64,000 bases of DNA from Catenibacillus scindens (GCF_014202115.1 NZ_JACHFW010000005.1:1-64000); one strand, 5' to 3'. Counted from the stretch's first letter, positions 16,946 to 27,310 are shown. Numbers and translations are program-made. Notes: a model not told the origin generated them from the letters alone.

Positions 16946-18484
16946 TCAATTATTGCGTTTCTGCCGCAACACCGGCACAAGTCCGAAAATTTCCTCAAAA
17001 GTCTGGCGGCGGGCATGAACCGTTCCCTGCTCAAGAGTCAGGTCATAAAGGGAATCCGCCGTGATCTTTAGTTCATTTCCCTTGACGCTGATGCGTATAC
17101 CCTCAATCTTCTGCTTGTGACTGCGGTCCATACTATTGCACAGGCGAAGCATGGCCGCCATTTTGATCACCGCAATAAAATCTTCCTTGGTCATCTGAAG
17201 ATCCTGCTGGTCATAATCAGGAATTTCCGGATAGGAGTTGTACAGGATAATATAAGCCACCATCTCTTTTTCCGTCTCTGACAGTCCGATAATCTCCGTC
17301 ATCTGGATCAGTTGGAAAGAAGCCTTGATACTCTCTGACATACTGATATACTTGCCGCAGTCATGAAGAAGGGCAGCCAGGCGCAACAGGAGCCGGTGGC
17401 GCTGGTTCAGGCCGGAGATCTTTTTCATGCCGTCAAAAAGCTCCATGGCCAGCATTTCCACGTTACTGATATGATCCGTGCTGCTCTCATATTTTTCAGT
17501 CATATGGCGCATACAGCTTAAAATATCCCGCTCAAAATCATGGGACAGCACAAACTTTTCCACACGCTCACTGTAATCCACCGCCAGGCCGTCGCACATA
17601 TCTGCTTGGGGTTCCCACAGCCGGTCCACGCTTGTGGCATCGGCCAGCCGCTTATAAATAATGCTGGATGGCACAATGACCGAGGCCAGCTCATAGGGAA
17701 TCCCATATTTGTCAGCGATCTCCGATGGCGTGGATTTCAGCAGTTTTCCGTAAATTTTATTAAACTGCTCTCCTGTGAGAAATTCTTTATTTTTTGTCAT
17801 ATTCACATAATTAATGATGGATGAAAACTCCTCACCCACAACAATCATATGGCGGACTTTATGGTTTTTCAGCCGCAGCCTTCGGAACGTGCGCATATCA
17901 TTGCCGATATAATCTTCCATGACATTGACAAAGCTTGTGGTCTTATCTTCCATCTCTGAGAGGATTTCCCGGATACGCACTGATCCCAGCTTAATATTCT
18001 GGGTGGAAGTCAGAACGCCGTCCTCAAAACAGGACACCTGAAGACTTCCCGATCCAAGATCCACAATGGCGGCCCCTTCCTTGATAAGCTGCTCAAAATT
18101 CTGCATTTTATAGGCCACCGATTTAAAAATGTAAAAACGCTGCTGGGCATTGCTAATGATCTTTACGGTAAGCCCTGTTTTAATGCGTATCTGATCCACG
18201 ATCAGATCTCTGTTTTTCGCCTCCCGGAGTGCGCTTCCCCCCACCGCTGTATAGCCGTCTACCTGATACTCTTCCATCTTAAAACGGAACCTTTTTAAAA
18301 CCTCACAAAGCTCATTGACCTTTTCAAAGCCGATGATCCCTTTGGAATAAGTGTCCACCCCAAGGCTGAGTGTGGATCGGACATGATCCAGCTCACGAAA
18401 TCCCAGCTTTTTGGAAATCTCATATACTTTCATGGAAAGCTGGCTGGAGCCCACCTCAATGGCAGCAAATGTTTTTATGGCCAT
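16946..18484 (-). CDS. ppx: Ppx/GppA phosphatase with C-terminal HD domain
   Basis: A 512-residue protein. Residues 1 to about 300 form the ASKHA-fold exopolyphosphatase/pppGpp phosphatase domain (AAIEVGSSQLSMKVYE, GGSALREAKN, AIVDLGSGSLQVS). Residues about 320-500 form an HD hydrolase region with LLRLAALLHDCGKY. This layout matches long Ppx proteins. It cleaves polyphosphate from the end and may also act on pppGpp. The gene sits between the DUF815 ATPase (6-base gap) and ppk. Confidence 0.9.
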   Translation of the reverse strand: MAIKTFAAIEVGSSQLSMKVYEISKKLGFRELDHVRSTLSLGVDTYSKGIIGFEKVNELCEVLKRFRFKMEEYQVDGYTAVGGSALREAKNRDLIVDQIRIKTGLTVKIISNAQQRFYIFKSVAYKMQNFEQLIKEGAAIVDLGSGSLQVSCFEDGVLTSTQNIKLGSVRIREILSEMEDKTTSFVNVMEDYIGNDMRTFRRLRLKNHKVRHMIVVGEEFSSIINYVNMTKNKEFLTGEQFNKIYGKLLKSTPSEIADKYGIPYELASVIVPSSIIYKRLADATSVDRLWEPQADMCDGLAVDYSERVEKFVLSHDFERDILSCMRHMTEKYESSTDHISNVEMLAMELFDGMKKISGLNQRHRLLLRLAALLHDCGKYISMSESIKASFQLIQMTEIIGLSETEKEMVAYIILYNSYPEIPDYDQQDLQMTKEDFIAVIKMAAMLRLCNSMDRSHKQKIEGIRISVKGNELKITADSLYDLTLEQGTVHARRQTFEEIFGLVPVLRQKRNN

Positions 18485-18489
18485 TCATT

Positions 18490-19812
18490 TCACCCCTTAT
18501 CTGTGTTGTCTGTAGTTAATGCCTGCATCCCCGCCAGATGATTAATAAACTGCTGGGCGGTACGTCCTGACAGACCGCCGTGGCGCATCTCCCACACCAC
18601 CGCTTCTTTGCCGATCTCTTCCTCATCCATAACAATGCCATAGCGCTTTGCCAGAGCTTTGGCGATAACTACATACTCCTTCTGGCTGGGCGCCCCGTAA
18701 TAAATGGTCTCCCCGAAGCGGGTGGCCAGTGAAAGCTTCTCCTGCATAGAATCCCCGCCGTGGACATCGTCGCTGTTTTGACGGCGCTCTCCCCATGTCT
18801 CACGGATGAGATGGCGGCGATTGGATGTGGCATAGATCAGCACGTTATCCGGCTTTGTCTCAAGTCCGCCCTCGATGACAGCTTTCAGATATTTATATTC
18901 AATCTCAAACTCTTCAAAGGACAGATCATCCATGTAGAGGATATACCTGTAATTCCGGTTTTTGATCTGGGCAATCACATTGGGGATATCCTGGAACTGG
19001 TGCTTATAGATCTCCACCATGCGCAGCCCGTCTTTATAATATTCATTGAGAATGGCTTTAATGCTTGTAGATTTTCCGGTACCGCTGTCGCCAAAAAGCA
19101 GCACATTGTTGGCCCGCTCACCACGGACAAAAGCCTCAGTGTTGTCCACCAGCTTCTTTTTTTGAGTCTCATACCCGATAAGATCGCAAAGGCGGATTTT
19201 TTCTGTGCGGGTGATCGGCACTACGATGGCCTCCTCCCCCTTCTTTTCCACCTTAAAGGCCCGGTGAAGGCCATACTTGCCCACGCCGTAATCTTTATAA
19301 AAATCCGTCAGCACTTTATACATAGCTACGGCGTCCTCTGCCTGGGACAAAAGCAGGTTCAGCTCCTCGATCCTATCCCGCAAAGCGTGACTGTAGATCA
19401 CCCCTTTATTCTGGCTGCTTTCATAATTGCTGATCAGACTGAGAAAATGGATGCCAAGGAGCTTCTCCACAGCTCTCCAGTCCATATGATAGGCCTCATA
19501 GAAGATCTGAAGATCATGGAGGGCAAAATCGTTTAGACTGCCCTCAATGGCTCCCACCTTCTCGCAGGACATGGAAAAGGCGTTTTCGTTAGTGATAAGA
19601 AGCCACGTCAGATAACCTTGCCACAGATTGCCGTTAAATCCGTGATCTCGGGCAATGGTGATCAGCTCGCTAATGCATCTGTAAATATCATCCACAGCTT
19701 TATTCCGATCCAGATCGGTCGCGTCAAAAGTATTGGCCACATGGGCCATGGTATGAAATACGGGTTCGTCAAAATTTCTGTATAAGATAAGTTCGTTATT
19801 TTTAATGCGCAC
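18490..19812 (-). CDS. DUF815 AAA+ ATPase
   Basis: A 440-residue protein with an N-terminal helical region (1 to about 190) and a C-terminal ATPase of the DUF815 type: Walker A LLFGDSGTGKSTS, Walker B YILYMDDLSFEEFE, and an arginine-containing ATSNRRHLIRETW sensor region. DUF815 proteins are widespread and of unknown function. It begins with GTG, with AGAAGG nine bases upstream. It lies 38 bases after pheA and 5 before ppx, so it probably belongs to the same transcript. A link to polyphosphate is suggested only by position. Confidence 0.85.
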   Translation of the reverse strand: MRIKNNELILYRNFDEPVFHTMAHVANTFDATDLDRNKAVDDIYRCISELITIARDHGFNGNLWQGYLTWLLITNENAFSMSCEKVGAIEGSLNDFALHDLQIFYEAYHMDWRAVEKLLGIHFLSLISNYESSQNKGVIYSHALRDRIEELNLLLSQAEDAVAMYKVLTDFYKDYGVGKYGLHRAFKVEKKGEEAIVVPITRTEKIRLCDLIGYETQKKKLVDNTEAFVRGERANNVLLFGDSGTGKSTSIKAILNEYYKDGLRMVEIYKHQFQDIPNVIAQIKNRNYRYILYMDDLSFEEFEIEYKYLKAVIEGGLETKPDNVLIYATSNRRHLIRETWGERRQNSDDVHGGDSMQEKLSLATRFGETIYYGAPSQKEYVVIAKALAKRYGIVMDEEEIGKEAVVWEMRHGGLSGRTAQQFINHLAGMQALTTDNTDKG

Positions 19813-19850
19813 GTATAAAACCTTCTATCTTCTTTTTTGTATAGTAACAA

Positions 19851-21044
19851 TCATTCCACATGGATATAATTGCCGAGAATGCGGAAATTATCTGTCTCTG
19901 AAGCGATACCGGTCAGAGCGTTGCGTACCTGGCGCTGAGACAGGCAGCCGTCAAAATCCACAAAGAAGCGGTACTGCCATTTTTTTCCGGGAATAGGGCG
20001 GGATTCAATACGGTTCATATTCAGGCCGTTAAAAATAAAATGGGACAAGATATTGTACAAAGTACCGCTGGCGTGGGGCAGCTCAAAGCAAATACTGATC
20101 TGGTTGGCCTCTTTTAAGTATTCCCTACGGTTCTGGATAATAATAAAACGGGTGGAATTATTATTAAGATCATTGATCTTTGAGGCAAGGACTTCCAGCC
20201 CATAAAATCCGGCAGCCATCTCGCTGGCAACGGCGGCCTGGGTTTTATCTTTCTCATCTCTAACTTTTTTCGCAGCCGCCGCCGTATTGTTCAGGCTGAT
20301 CTGCTGCCAGTTCTTCCCTGAAAGAAAGCTCCGGCACTGTAAAAGGCCCTGAGGATGAGAATACACGGTCTTAATATCCTCCATGGAGGCCCCTGGACAG
20401 GCAAGGAGGGCGTGGGACACCCGCACCACATATTCTCCTACGATATAATTGTCATAGACGCCCATGAGATCATAGACATCGGTAATAATCCCTGTAGAAG
20501 AATTTTCAATAGGCAACACACCATACCGGGCATCCCCATGTTTAATGGCGTCCATACATTCCCGGAATGTAGCTACATTAAAGCAATCCACTTCCGGGCC
20601 AAAATACCCAAGCATGGCCTGATGTCCATAAGCGCCCGGAACGCCGCTGTAAACCACCTTTGTCCCTTTATCAAAGGGCATCCGCAAAAACGGCACATCT
20701 TCAGCAGCCGCGCCTTCCCGCGCCTTCACCGCCATTCCTGAAACCGGCATGAATCCGCTATATTCGCTGCTCTGTCCGGAAATAAGCATATACTGGCGCA
20801 TACGGCTGATGGTCATAAGCTGGTTAAACAAAGCCTCAACCCCCTGGGCGTTAAATTCCGAATGGGCCAGTTCACGGACTTTGCCGATCTTTTCCCGCTC
20901 TCTGTCAGAGTCTAAAACGTCCTTGCCGATTTTCTCTTTGTAGGCTGCCACAGATTCCGACACAGCCATGCGTTTTTCAAACAGCTCCACAATCTGAGCG
21001 TCAATGGCGTCAATGTCATTGCGAAGCTTTAGTAATTCATCCAT
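19851..21044 (-). CDS. pheA: Bifunctional chorismate mutase/prephenate dehydratase
   Basis: A 397-residue enzyme for phenylalanine synthesis. Residues 1 to about 90 form an AroQ-type chorismate mutase (LRNDIDAIDAQIVELFEKRM). Residues about 125-310 are the prephenate dehydratase (YSGVPGAYGHQAML, PIENSSTGIITDVYDLM, NNNSTRFIII with the catalytic Thr). The rest is an ACT domain with ESRPIPGKKWQYRFFVDFDG, which gives feedback control by phenylalanine. Its start overlaps the end of add by 8 bases. Confidence 0.95.
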   Translation of the reverse strand: MDELLKLRNDIDAIDAQIVELFEKRMAVSESVAAYKEKIGKDVLDSDREREKIGKVRELAHSEFNAQGVEALFNQLMTISRMRQYMLISGQSSEYSGFMPVSGMAVKAREGAAAEDVPFLRMPFDKGTKVVYSGVPGAYGHQAMLGYFGPEVDCFNVATFRECMDAIKHGDARYGVLPIENSSTGIITDVYDLMGVYDNYIVGEYVVRVSHALLACPGASMEDIKTVYSHPQGLLQCRSFLSGKNWQQISLNNTAAAAKKVRDEKDKTQAAVASEMAAGFYGLEVLASKINDLNNNSTRFIIIQNRREYLKEANQISICFELPHASGTLYNILSHFIFNGLNMNRIESRPIPGKKWQYRFFVDFDGCLSQRQVRNALTGIASETDNFRILGNYIHVE

Positions 21045-22026
21045 GATAAATCTCCTTCAGTAAATATCTTAGTCTTTCCTTTTGCATAGCGGGCAAAAAC
21101 GCCGCGTCAATGGCGTATCCGTTCATCTTTTCAAAATCTGCCGGGCCCCATCCAAAAGTATCTTCCAGAAGCTTATATTCTTTCTGAAGGGTTGTGTCAC
21201 AGACAACCATATCGTCTGTTCCAACAGTAACCCGGACGCCGGCGTCATAATATTTTTTAATAGGGTGGTCATGGATATCCGCCACCACACCGGTCTGGAG
21301 GTTGCTTGTGGGACAGATCTCCAGGGCAATATGCCGCTCCTTAATCAGCTCCACAAGATCCGGGTCCTCAATGGCGTGAATGCCATGGCCGATGCGCAGC
21401 GCCCCGTTTTTAATGGCAAGACGGATGCTGTCAGGTCCGGCCTGCTCCCCGGCGTGGACGCAGAAGGGAATACCTTCCTGGTTAAGAACCTGGAACTGAT
21501 CCACATACATATCTGTGGGGTATCTGGCTTCGTCGCCTACAAGATCCATGCCCGCAACACCTTTTCGCAAATACTGTATAGCCTCCACGATAGTGGCAAA
21601 ATTATCCTTTTCGTCCGCCCCACGGACGGTACACAGGATAAGATTGGCCCGGATACGCTTCCCATCCTCAATGCCCCGGTTCATTCCCGCCAGGGCCGCC
21701 TCCACCACCTGGGACTGGCGCAGCCCCCGAAGGGTGTGGTACTGAGGAATCATCCTTATCTCGGCGTAAAGCACGCCCTGATCGTCCAGATCCCGGACAA
21801 GCTCGTATACCGCCCGGCGGATCGCCTTCTTTTCCTGAAGGACAGTAAAGGCCAGGTCAAATCGTTTCAGATATTCTGACAGATCAGTGATCTGATTTGG
21901 TACTCTTAAATAACGGGAGAGGGCCTCTACATCATGGGTAGGCATGTACGCTCCCTGCTCCCGGGCCAATTCCAGCAATGTCTGCGGCCGGACAGAACCT
22001 TCCAGATGAATGTGCAGTTCGATCAT
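21037..22026 (-). CDS. add: Adenosine deaminase
   Basis: A 329-residue metal-dependent amidohydrolase that turns adenosine into inosine in purine salvage. It has the zinc motif ELHIHLEGSV near the start, CVHAGE with the catalytic His/Glu, RIGHG, and VTVGTDDMVV, where the usual NTDDP is slightly altered. Adenine deaminases of the same family look similar, so substrate is likely but not certain. GGGGGA precedes the ATG. It lies between rlmI and pheA in one tight block. Confidence 0.88.
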   Translation of the reverse strand: MIELHIHLEGSVRPQTLLELAREQGAYMPTHDVEALSRYLRVPNQITDLSEYLKRFDLAFTVLQEKKAIRRAVYELVRDLDDQGVLYAEIRMIPQYHTLRGLRQSQVVEAALAGMNRGIEDGKRIRANLILCTVRGADEKDNFATIVEAIQYLRKGVAGMDLVGDEARYPTDMYVDQFQVLNQEGIPFCVHAGEQAGPDSIRLAIKNGALRIGHGIHAIEDPDLVELIKERHIALEICPTSNLQTGVVADIHDHPIKKYYDAGVRVTVGTDDMVVCDTTLQKEYKLLEDTFGWGPADFEKMNGYAIDAAFLPAMQKERLRYLLKEIYHG

Positions 22027-22039
22027 TCTTTAGTCCCCC

Positions 22040-23242
22040 TTAATATTCATCGCAAACCTGAAAAATATAGAATTTAAGATAATAGGATTCATCTGCGGAC
22101 CACAAGATGGGATGATCCGGAGCCTGTGTGCGAAATTCCACCTGACGAAGCCGTTTGTGGACATTGGCAGCGGCCTGATGAATCGTCTTTGTAAACAGTT
22201 CGTAGGTCATAAAATGGGAGCATGAGCATGTGACCAAAAATCCTCCTGGGCGCACCAGCTTCATGCCCCGAAGATTAATCTCCCTGTAGCCTTTCACCGC
22301 GTTCTTCACAGAATTTCTTGATTTTGTAAAGGCCGGCGGGTCTAAAATGACCACATCGAACATTTTATTTTCCTTTTCCAGCTTTGGAAGAAGTTCAAAG
22401 ACATCGGCACACATAAATTCCACCCTGTCAGACAGACCGTTTAAGTCCGCATTTTCCCTGGCCTGTTCTACAGCCAGGGCTGAAGCGTCCACACCAAGGA
22501 CATGGCTGGCTCCTGCCACCCCGGCGTTGAGGGCAAAAGATCCGGTGTGAGTAAAACAGTCAAGGACGCTGGCCCCGGCACAAAGCTTCTGAACCGCCAG
22601 CCGGTTATATTTCTGATCCAGGAAAAATCCTGTCTTCTGTCCATTTTCCACATCCACAATATAGCGTACCCCGTTTTCTTCAATAGGCACTCTGGTGTCA
22701 AAAGGTTGTCCGATAAAACCTTTCACCCGCTCCATTCCTTCATTGAGCCGCACTTTGGCATCGCTGCGCTCATAGACGCCCCGGATCTCAATGTGATCTT
22801 TGTCCAGAACCTCTCTGATACAGTCTACGATCATCTCTTTGAGCCGGTCAATACCAAGGGCCAGAGATTCCACCACTAAAACATCGCCAAATTTATCCAC
22901 GACAATCCCAGGAAGGAAATCCGCTTCCCCGAAAATGAGACGGCAGCTTGACGTGTCCGTCACTTTTTTCCGGTACTCCCAGGCATTTGCCACTCTCTGA
23001 AGAATAAAATCCCGGTCGATAACAGCGTCCTTTTTTCGGGTAAGCATGCGCACAGTAATCTTTGACTTTGTATTAATAAAACCCTGTCCAAGGATATATC
23101 CGTCAAAATCCTTTACAAGAACAATATCTCCATTTTCAAAACTTCCCATAACTGTGTCAATTTCATTATCAAAAATCCACATTCCGCCGGCTTTTAACGC
23201 GCGGCCCTCGCCTTTTTTCAGCGTAACATAAGCATTACTCAT
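22040..23242 (-). CDS. Class I rRNA (cytosine-C5-)-methyltransferase, RlmI-like
   Basis: A 400-residue protein with an N-terminal PUA domain (about 1-85: VTLKKGEGRALKAGGMWIFD), a middle EEHEE-like region, and a SAM-dependent Rossmann domain (QKTGFFLDQKYNR, VLDCFTHTGSFALNAG, VILDPPAFTKSR, VTCSCSHFM). E. coli RlmI methylates C1962 of 23S rRNA; the Firmicute members are presumed similar. The ribosome binding site AAGGAG is clear. It is the first gene of the block leading to ppk. Confidence 0.88.
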   Translation of the reverse strand: MSNAYVTLKKGEGRALKAGGMWIFDNEIDTVMGSFENGDIVLVKDFDGYILGQGFINTKSKITVRMLTRKKDAVIDRDFILQRVANAWEYRKKVTDTSSCRLIFGEADFLPGIVVDKFGDVLVVESLALGIDRLKEMIVDCIREVLDKDHIEIRGVYERSDAKVRLNEGMERVKGFIGQPFDTRVPIEENGVRYIVDVENGQKTGFFLDQKYNRLAVQKLCAGASVLDCFTHTGSFALNAGVAGASHVLGVDASALAVEQARENADLNGLSDRVEFMCADVFELLPKLEKENKMFDVVILDPPAFTKSRNSVKNAVKGYREINLRGMKLVRPGGFLVTCSCSHFMTYELFTKTIHQAAANVHKRLRQVEFRTQAPDHPILWSADESYYLKFYIFQVCDEY

Positions 23243-23322
23243 GAAATCAATTCTCCTTTTCTACCACTTTATCATCCCTGGAAGAATTTCGCAAGTGCAA
23301 GTGACACCAACTGTTCTAAAAA

Positions 23323-23486
23323 GTAGCAATTCAGCCCGCGCCTGCGCTGCGCCGCGCTTGCGCGCTGATCCGCGGCTTACGCCACTCCTTTGCTCATTAT
23401 CTGGCGCTCTGCTCATCAGGGATGGGCGGGCTGGTTCTTATGCAAGCATAAACCATCCCGCCCATCCCTGATGGCTGAACTGTTAC
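23323..23486 (-). repeat. R1 repeat, full copy (164 bp)
   Basis: Bounded by GTAGCAATTCAGCC and GGCTGAACTGTTAC, which are imperfect terminal inverted repeats. On the minus strand it reads CAGTTCAGCCATCAGGGATG and so on, closely matching 34094-34258 over the whole length. Inside are an inverted pair around ATGCTTGCAT and a GC-rich palindromic block (GCGCGGCGCAGCGCAGGCGC). It codes for nothing and lies between rlmI and the CorA-like gene. Confidence 0.85.
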
Positions 23487-23490
23487 TTAA

Positions 23491-23525
23491 AAAAGCTGTC
23501 CGCCCTTTAAGGGCCAGACAGCTTC
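23491..23525 (-). terminator. Terminator of the CorA-like gene
   Basis: On the minus strand AAGCTGTCTGGCCC pairs with GGGCGGACAGCTT around TTAAA and is followed by TTTTTTAA. The stem begins at the stop codon of the gene. Confidence 0.8.
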
Positions 23526-24444
23526 AGAGCATCTTTTTCTTTTTAAATATAATAATACAGATAATGATTACAAGGACACACAGACATATGATCATGGGAT
23601 AACCGTCAGTAAGCTCAGGCATGTTCTGGAAATTCATTCCATACCAACTTGTGATCAGTGTTAAAGGGAGAAAAATAGTGGAAATAATAGTCAAGAACTG
23701 CATATTATTATTCTGCTGGGCGTCCACCTGAGACTGGTAGGCATCGGTCACCTGCTTGGCGTAATCAATCAGGTGCATAGTCCGCCCCATAAGCCGGTCC
23801 GCCCGGTCTGTCAGCGTGCCAAAATACTTGAGCTGCTTTTTTGCAAAAAAACGGTTCTCATTTTCCTCAAAAGCCTTTCCCACTTCCACAAGCTGCTCAT
23901 AATAACTGCGCAGGATGAGAAGCTGGCGCCGTATAGGCATCATCTGGTTCTGGTAACTTTGATAAGTCAGGTTCTTTTCATGGAGGATATTGTCCTCCAT
24001 ATCCATAATACTCCTCTCAAAATTCTCCAGGACTGTATTATCCCTGCTCATAAATTCCCCGAAAAAGTTGTAGAGAAAATGAGCTTTTGTCTCACCCTGG
24101 CGAAGCTTTTTGCGCCTGATCCGCTCTAAAATCCGCAGTGAAAAACCCTGATCATCCACAATGACGATGGAATTGCGGTTGACAAAAAGCAGCATCCGGT
24201 ACCGGTCCCCAAGAACATCCAAAAGTCTTGGTATGGCCAGGGTGCCGTAAAGGCAGTCCTGCTGCGTCTCCAGCTTACAGAAATAAGCGTCATCCAAATT
24301 GATCTCGCCCTCATAAGTGATCCCGGCTTTTTGCAGAACCTCATAACAATTGGCTGAGGTTGTAAGATATATAGCAGGAATATTCTCCTCAGCCGCCTGC
24401 TCAAGTGTGATCTCATGAAGCTGTTCCCCCAGTGCGAATATCAT
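23524..24444 (-). CDS. CorA-family divalent cation transporter
   Basis: A 306-residue protein of the CorA group. A long cytoplasmic alpha/beta and coiled region is followed by two C-terminal membrane helices (FLTIISTIFLPLTLITSWYG and MIICLCVLVIIICIIIF). Between them is the signature YGMNFQNMPEL. It probably forms a pentameric Mg2+ or Co2+ channel. The start at 24444 is supported by GGAGAGG eight bases upstream. It is transcribed alone. Confidence 0.9.
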   Translation of the reverse strand: MIFALGEQLHEITLEQAAEENIPAIYLTTSANCYEVLQKAGITYEGEINLDDAYFCKLETQQDCLYGTLAIPRLLDVLGDRYRMLLFVNRNSIVIVDDQGFSLRILERIRRKKLRQGETKAHFLYNFFGEFMSRDNTVLENFERSIMDMEDNILHEKNLTYQSYQNQMMPIRRQLLILRSYYEQLVEVGKAFEENENRFFAKKQLKYFGTLTDRADRLMGRTMHLIDYAKQVTDAYQSQVDAQQNNNMQFLTIISTIFLPLTLITSWYGMNFQNMPELTDGYPMIICLCVLVIIICIIIFKKKKML

Positions 24445-24538
24445 AACATCCTCTCCTCTCATACTTTAATCCTGCCGGCGCTGCCAGGCAGCCGCCCGTA
24501 ATTAACATTACGTCAAAGTATGGCATCTGTCAAGAAGA

Positions 24539-25642
24539 TTAGGGAAACAGTTCTTCAATAACTTCATCCACCGTCATGATCCGCTCCGCCTTCCAGGCAT
24601 TGGCCCCGCAAAACAGCAGGGCGTGATCAACATCCCCTTTCGCCGCGTTGATCAGCGCGTCAGTAATACAGTAGGGGATTTTTGACGGCTGGCATTTTTC
24701 AAGGCACTTATGGCAGTGGATGGCTGGACGCTCTCCCCTCTCCACCTTAGCCATAAAATCGTTGTATATGGCCCGGCCGGGCATACCCACCGGACTTTTT
24801 ACAATGCGTATATCCTCTTTAAAGGCGCGGATATACGCCTGTTTATAAGCCATGGGCGCGTCGCACTCCTGTGTGGTCACAAAACGGGTGGCCACCTGAA
24901 CGCCATCCACCCCCATATCCAGATAATGGCGGACTTTTTTTGCGCTGTCAATGCCGCCGGCCACAGCTACGGGAATCTTCTGGCCGTATTTCGCCCCGTA
25001 AACCCGTGCCGTATCAATGATCTCCAGGATCTCCCTGTCATAATCGTCCATATCAATATGTTCCAGACTTTCCGGTGAAAAGCCAAGATGGCCTCCGGCT
25101 AAAGGTCCCTCGATGATCAGAAGGTCGGGGACACGCCTGTATTTTTTATCCCACAGGCGCAGGATGACCCTGGCCGCCTTCAGTGAGGAAATAATGGGCG
25201 CGATCTTTGTCTTTGAGCATTTGACAAACTCCGGAAGGGACGCCGGAAGTCCGGCTCCGGAAATGATCAGATCCACTCCGGCCTTCACCGCCTCGCGGAC
25301 ATACTTCTCGTAGAAACGGGTGGCCACCATAATATTGGCGGCGATCATTCCTTTGCGCCCTTTGTATTTTTCCTGTTTCTGTTTTTCTTCCATAATAGCT
25401 CTGGCTTTTTGGACGTGAGTCCCGATGGCCTTCAGATTTGTGCCGAGAGGATCCGCCTCCCAGCCCTCCTGATCAAAGCCGATCTGAGCTGTGGAGATTA
25501 CCCCCACGCCGCCGGCGCCGGCCACGCTTCCTGCCAGGCGGCTCAGGCTGATGCCCACGCCCATGCCTCCCTGGATCAGTGGCAGGGACACCTGCTGTCC
25601 TCCGATACATAACCCCTTTTTAATATTTGCGAAATCTGTCAT
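24539..25642 (-). CDS. Nitronate monooxygenase-like flavoprotein
   Basis: A 367-residue TIM-barrel flavoprotein of the NMO/2-nitropropane dioxygenase family, which also holds FabK. It shows [38 protein letters not shown] (equivalent of the catalytic-His region) and [12 protein letters not shown] with VQVATRF. The C-terminus adds a Cys-rich stretch, [17 protein letters not shown], that could bind metal. The start at 25642 lies inside the end of accA (GGGAG six bases before). It is the last gene of the fatty acid operon, which suggests a role in lipid or quinone metabolism, but the reaction is unknown. Confidence 0.82.
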   Translation of the reverse strand: MTDFANIKKGLCIGGQQVSLPLIQGGMGVGISLSRLAGSVAGAGGVGVISTAQIGFDQEGWEADPLGTNLKAIGTHVQKARAIMEEKQKQEKYKGRKGMIAANIMVATRFYEKYVREAVKAGVDLIISGAGLPASLPEFVKCSKTKIAPIISSLKAARVILRLWDKKYRRVPDLLIIEGPLAGGHLGFSPESLEHIDMDDYDREILEIIDTARVYGAKYGQKIPVAVAGGIDSAKKVRHYLDMGVDGVQVATRFVTTQECDAPMAYKQAYIRAFKEDIRIVKSPVGMPGRAIYNDFMAKVERGERPAIHCHKCLEKCQPSKIPYCITDALINAAKGDVDHALLFCGANAWKAERIMTVDEVIEELFP

Positions 25643-26405
25643 ATCGTTCTCCCGCGATTTCTTCCCCTGACTTCCCGTCATAGGATTTTAAGAAACGGAT
25701 AATGCCTTTTTTCATTTTCGCTACAACCAGGTCACCGGTCTGGGGAGTAAGAAGTTCTTTTTCACCTACAATTTTATCAATAATGCCAAGGCTCTTTAAC
25801 TCCCTGGCTGTTATTTTCATCGCTGACGCCGCTTCCTTCGCCCGCTTGCTGTCTTTCCACAAAATGGAGGCGAATCCTTCCGGCGATAAAATGGAATACA
25901 TAGAATTTTCCAGCATCCATACTTCATTGGCTACAGCTAAGGCTAACGCGCCGCCGCTGCCGCCTTCACCAATAATAATGGATAACACAGGCACTTTAAA
26001 GGCCGACATTTCCAGGAGATTTCTGGCAATGGCCTCACCCTGGCCCCGCTCCTCCGCGCCGATACCACAGTAGGCGCCGGAAGTATCCACAAAACAAATG
26101 ATGGGACGGTCAAACTTATTGGCCTGCTCCATGAGCCGCAGTGCCTTACGGTAGCCTTCCGGATAAGGCATACCAAAATTACGGAAAATATTTTCTTTTG
26201 TCGACCGGCCCTTCTGCTGTCCGATCACCGTTACCACACGTCCATTGATGGAGGCAAGGCCACCCACAATAGCGCCGTCATCTTTATAATGGCGGTCCCC
26301 ATGAAGTTCAAAAAAATCGTCAAATATATTTTCAATATAATATAACGCTGTCGGTCTGTTTTTTCCACGGGCAATCTTCACCCGGTCCCACGGCGTAAGA
26401 CTCAT
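25620..26405 (-). CDS. accA: Acetyl-CoA carboxylase carboxyltransferase subunit alpha
   Basis: A 261-residue alpha subunit of the carboxyltransferase half of acetyl-CoA carboxylase, which makes malonyl-CoA. Features are [19 protein letters not shown], the crotonase-fold stretch [22 protein letters not shown], and [19 protein letters not shown]. It is shorter than the 315-residue E. coli AccA, as usual for this group of Firmicutes. The ATG overlaps the accD stop (ATGA), and GGGAGGTGG lies just upstream, so the two subunits are translationally coupled. Confidence 0.95.
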   Translation of the reverse strand: MSLTPWDRVKIARGKNRPTALYYIENIFDDFFELHGDRHYKDDGAIVGGLASINGRVVTVIGQQKGRSTKENIFRNFGMPYPEGYRKALRLMEQANKFDRPIICFVDTSGAYCGIGAEERGQGEAIARNLLEMSAFKVPVLSIIIGEGGSGGALALAVANEVWMLENSMYSILSPEGFASILWKDSKRAKEAASAMKITARELKSLGIIDKIVGEKELLTPQTGDLVVAKMKKGIIRFLKSYDGKSGEEIAGERYDRFRKY

Positions 26406-27310
26406 TCCATTCCACCTCCCAATGGAGACTGTTCTTTTTTGCTGTGCCACGAAAGCAGCTTTCCAATAACTTCTTTCTGGTCTTTACGCTCTACAATAGC
26501 GTCAATGAGGCCGTGTTCCAGCAAAAACTCCGCTCTCTGAAAACCTTTGGGAAGCTTCTGTCCAATGGTCTGCTCGATCACCCGCGGCCCGGCAAATCCC
26601 ACTAACGCTCCCGGCTCGGCCAAGATAATATCTCCAAGCATGGCAAAACTTGCGGTAACGCCGCCGGTGGTAGGATCCGTAAGTACCGTCAGATAAAAAA
26701 GTCCTGCGTCGGAATGGCGCTTAATGGCTGCGCTTGTTTTAGCCATCTGCATCAGGGAAAACATTCCCTCCTGCATTCTGGCCCCGCCGGAACAACAGTA
26801 GATCACCACGGGTAGTTGCTGGCTCGTGGCCCGCTCAATCAGGCGGGTAATCTTTTCGCCTACCACATGGCCCATGCTCCCCATAAAAAAGGAGGCGTCC
26901 ATAACGGCGATTGCGGTTTCCTGGCCCATAATATTCCCTTTTCCGGAAATAACCGCCTCTTTAAGACCGGTAGATTCCTGGGCTTTTTGGATCTTTTCCG
27001 GATATCCTGGAAAATCCAGAGGGTTTCCTGTTTCCAGGGCGTTGTCCCACAAAACAAAAGTTCCCGGATCAACGATCATCTCCATCCGGGTCCGGGCGCC
27101 CATGCGCAGGTTATGACCGCATTTTGCGCAGACTAAAAAGTTGTCCTCCAGATCCTTTGTATATACACTCTGCCCGCATTTGGGGCATTTGGTCCAGAGC
27201 CCTTCGGGGATCTCCACAGTCTCCTGTGGAGTTCCCGCCCGGTCCATCTCTTTTTTGACTTCGCTTGTGATATTAATATATGTGGTTTTTTTAAACATTC
27301 CCTTTAACAT
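26402..27310 (-). CDS. accD: Acetyl-CoA carboxylase carboxyltransferase subunit beta
   Basis: A 302-residue beta subunit with the N-terminal zinc ribbon [26 protein letters not shown] (four Cys) and the carboxyltransferase domain ([63 protein letters not shown]). It pairs with AccA in an alpha2beta2 complex. AGGTGAT is the likely ribosome binding site of the first ATG. It lies 30 bases after accC. Confidence 0.96.
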   Translation of the reverse strand: MLKGMFKKTTYINITSEVKKEMDRAGTPQETVEIPEGLWTKCPKCGQSVYTKDLEDNFLVCAKCGHNLRMGARTRMEMIVDPGTFVLWDNALETGNPLDFPGYPEKIQKAQESTGLKEAVISGKGNIMGQETAIAVMDASFFMGSMGHVVGEKITRLIERATSQQLPVVIYCCSGGARMQEGMFSLMQMAKTSAAIKRHSDAGLFYLTVLTDPTTGGVTASFAMLGDIILAEPGALVGFAGPRVIEQTIGQKLPKGFQRAEFLLEHGLIDAIVERKDQKEVIGKLLSWHSKKEQSPLGGGME

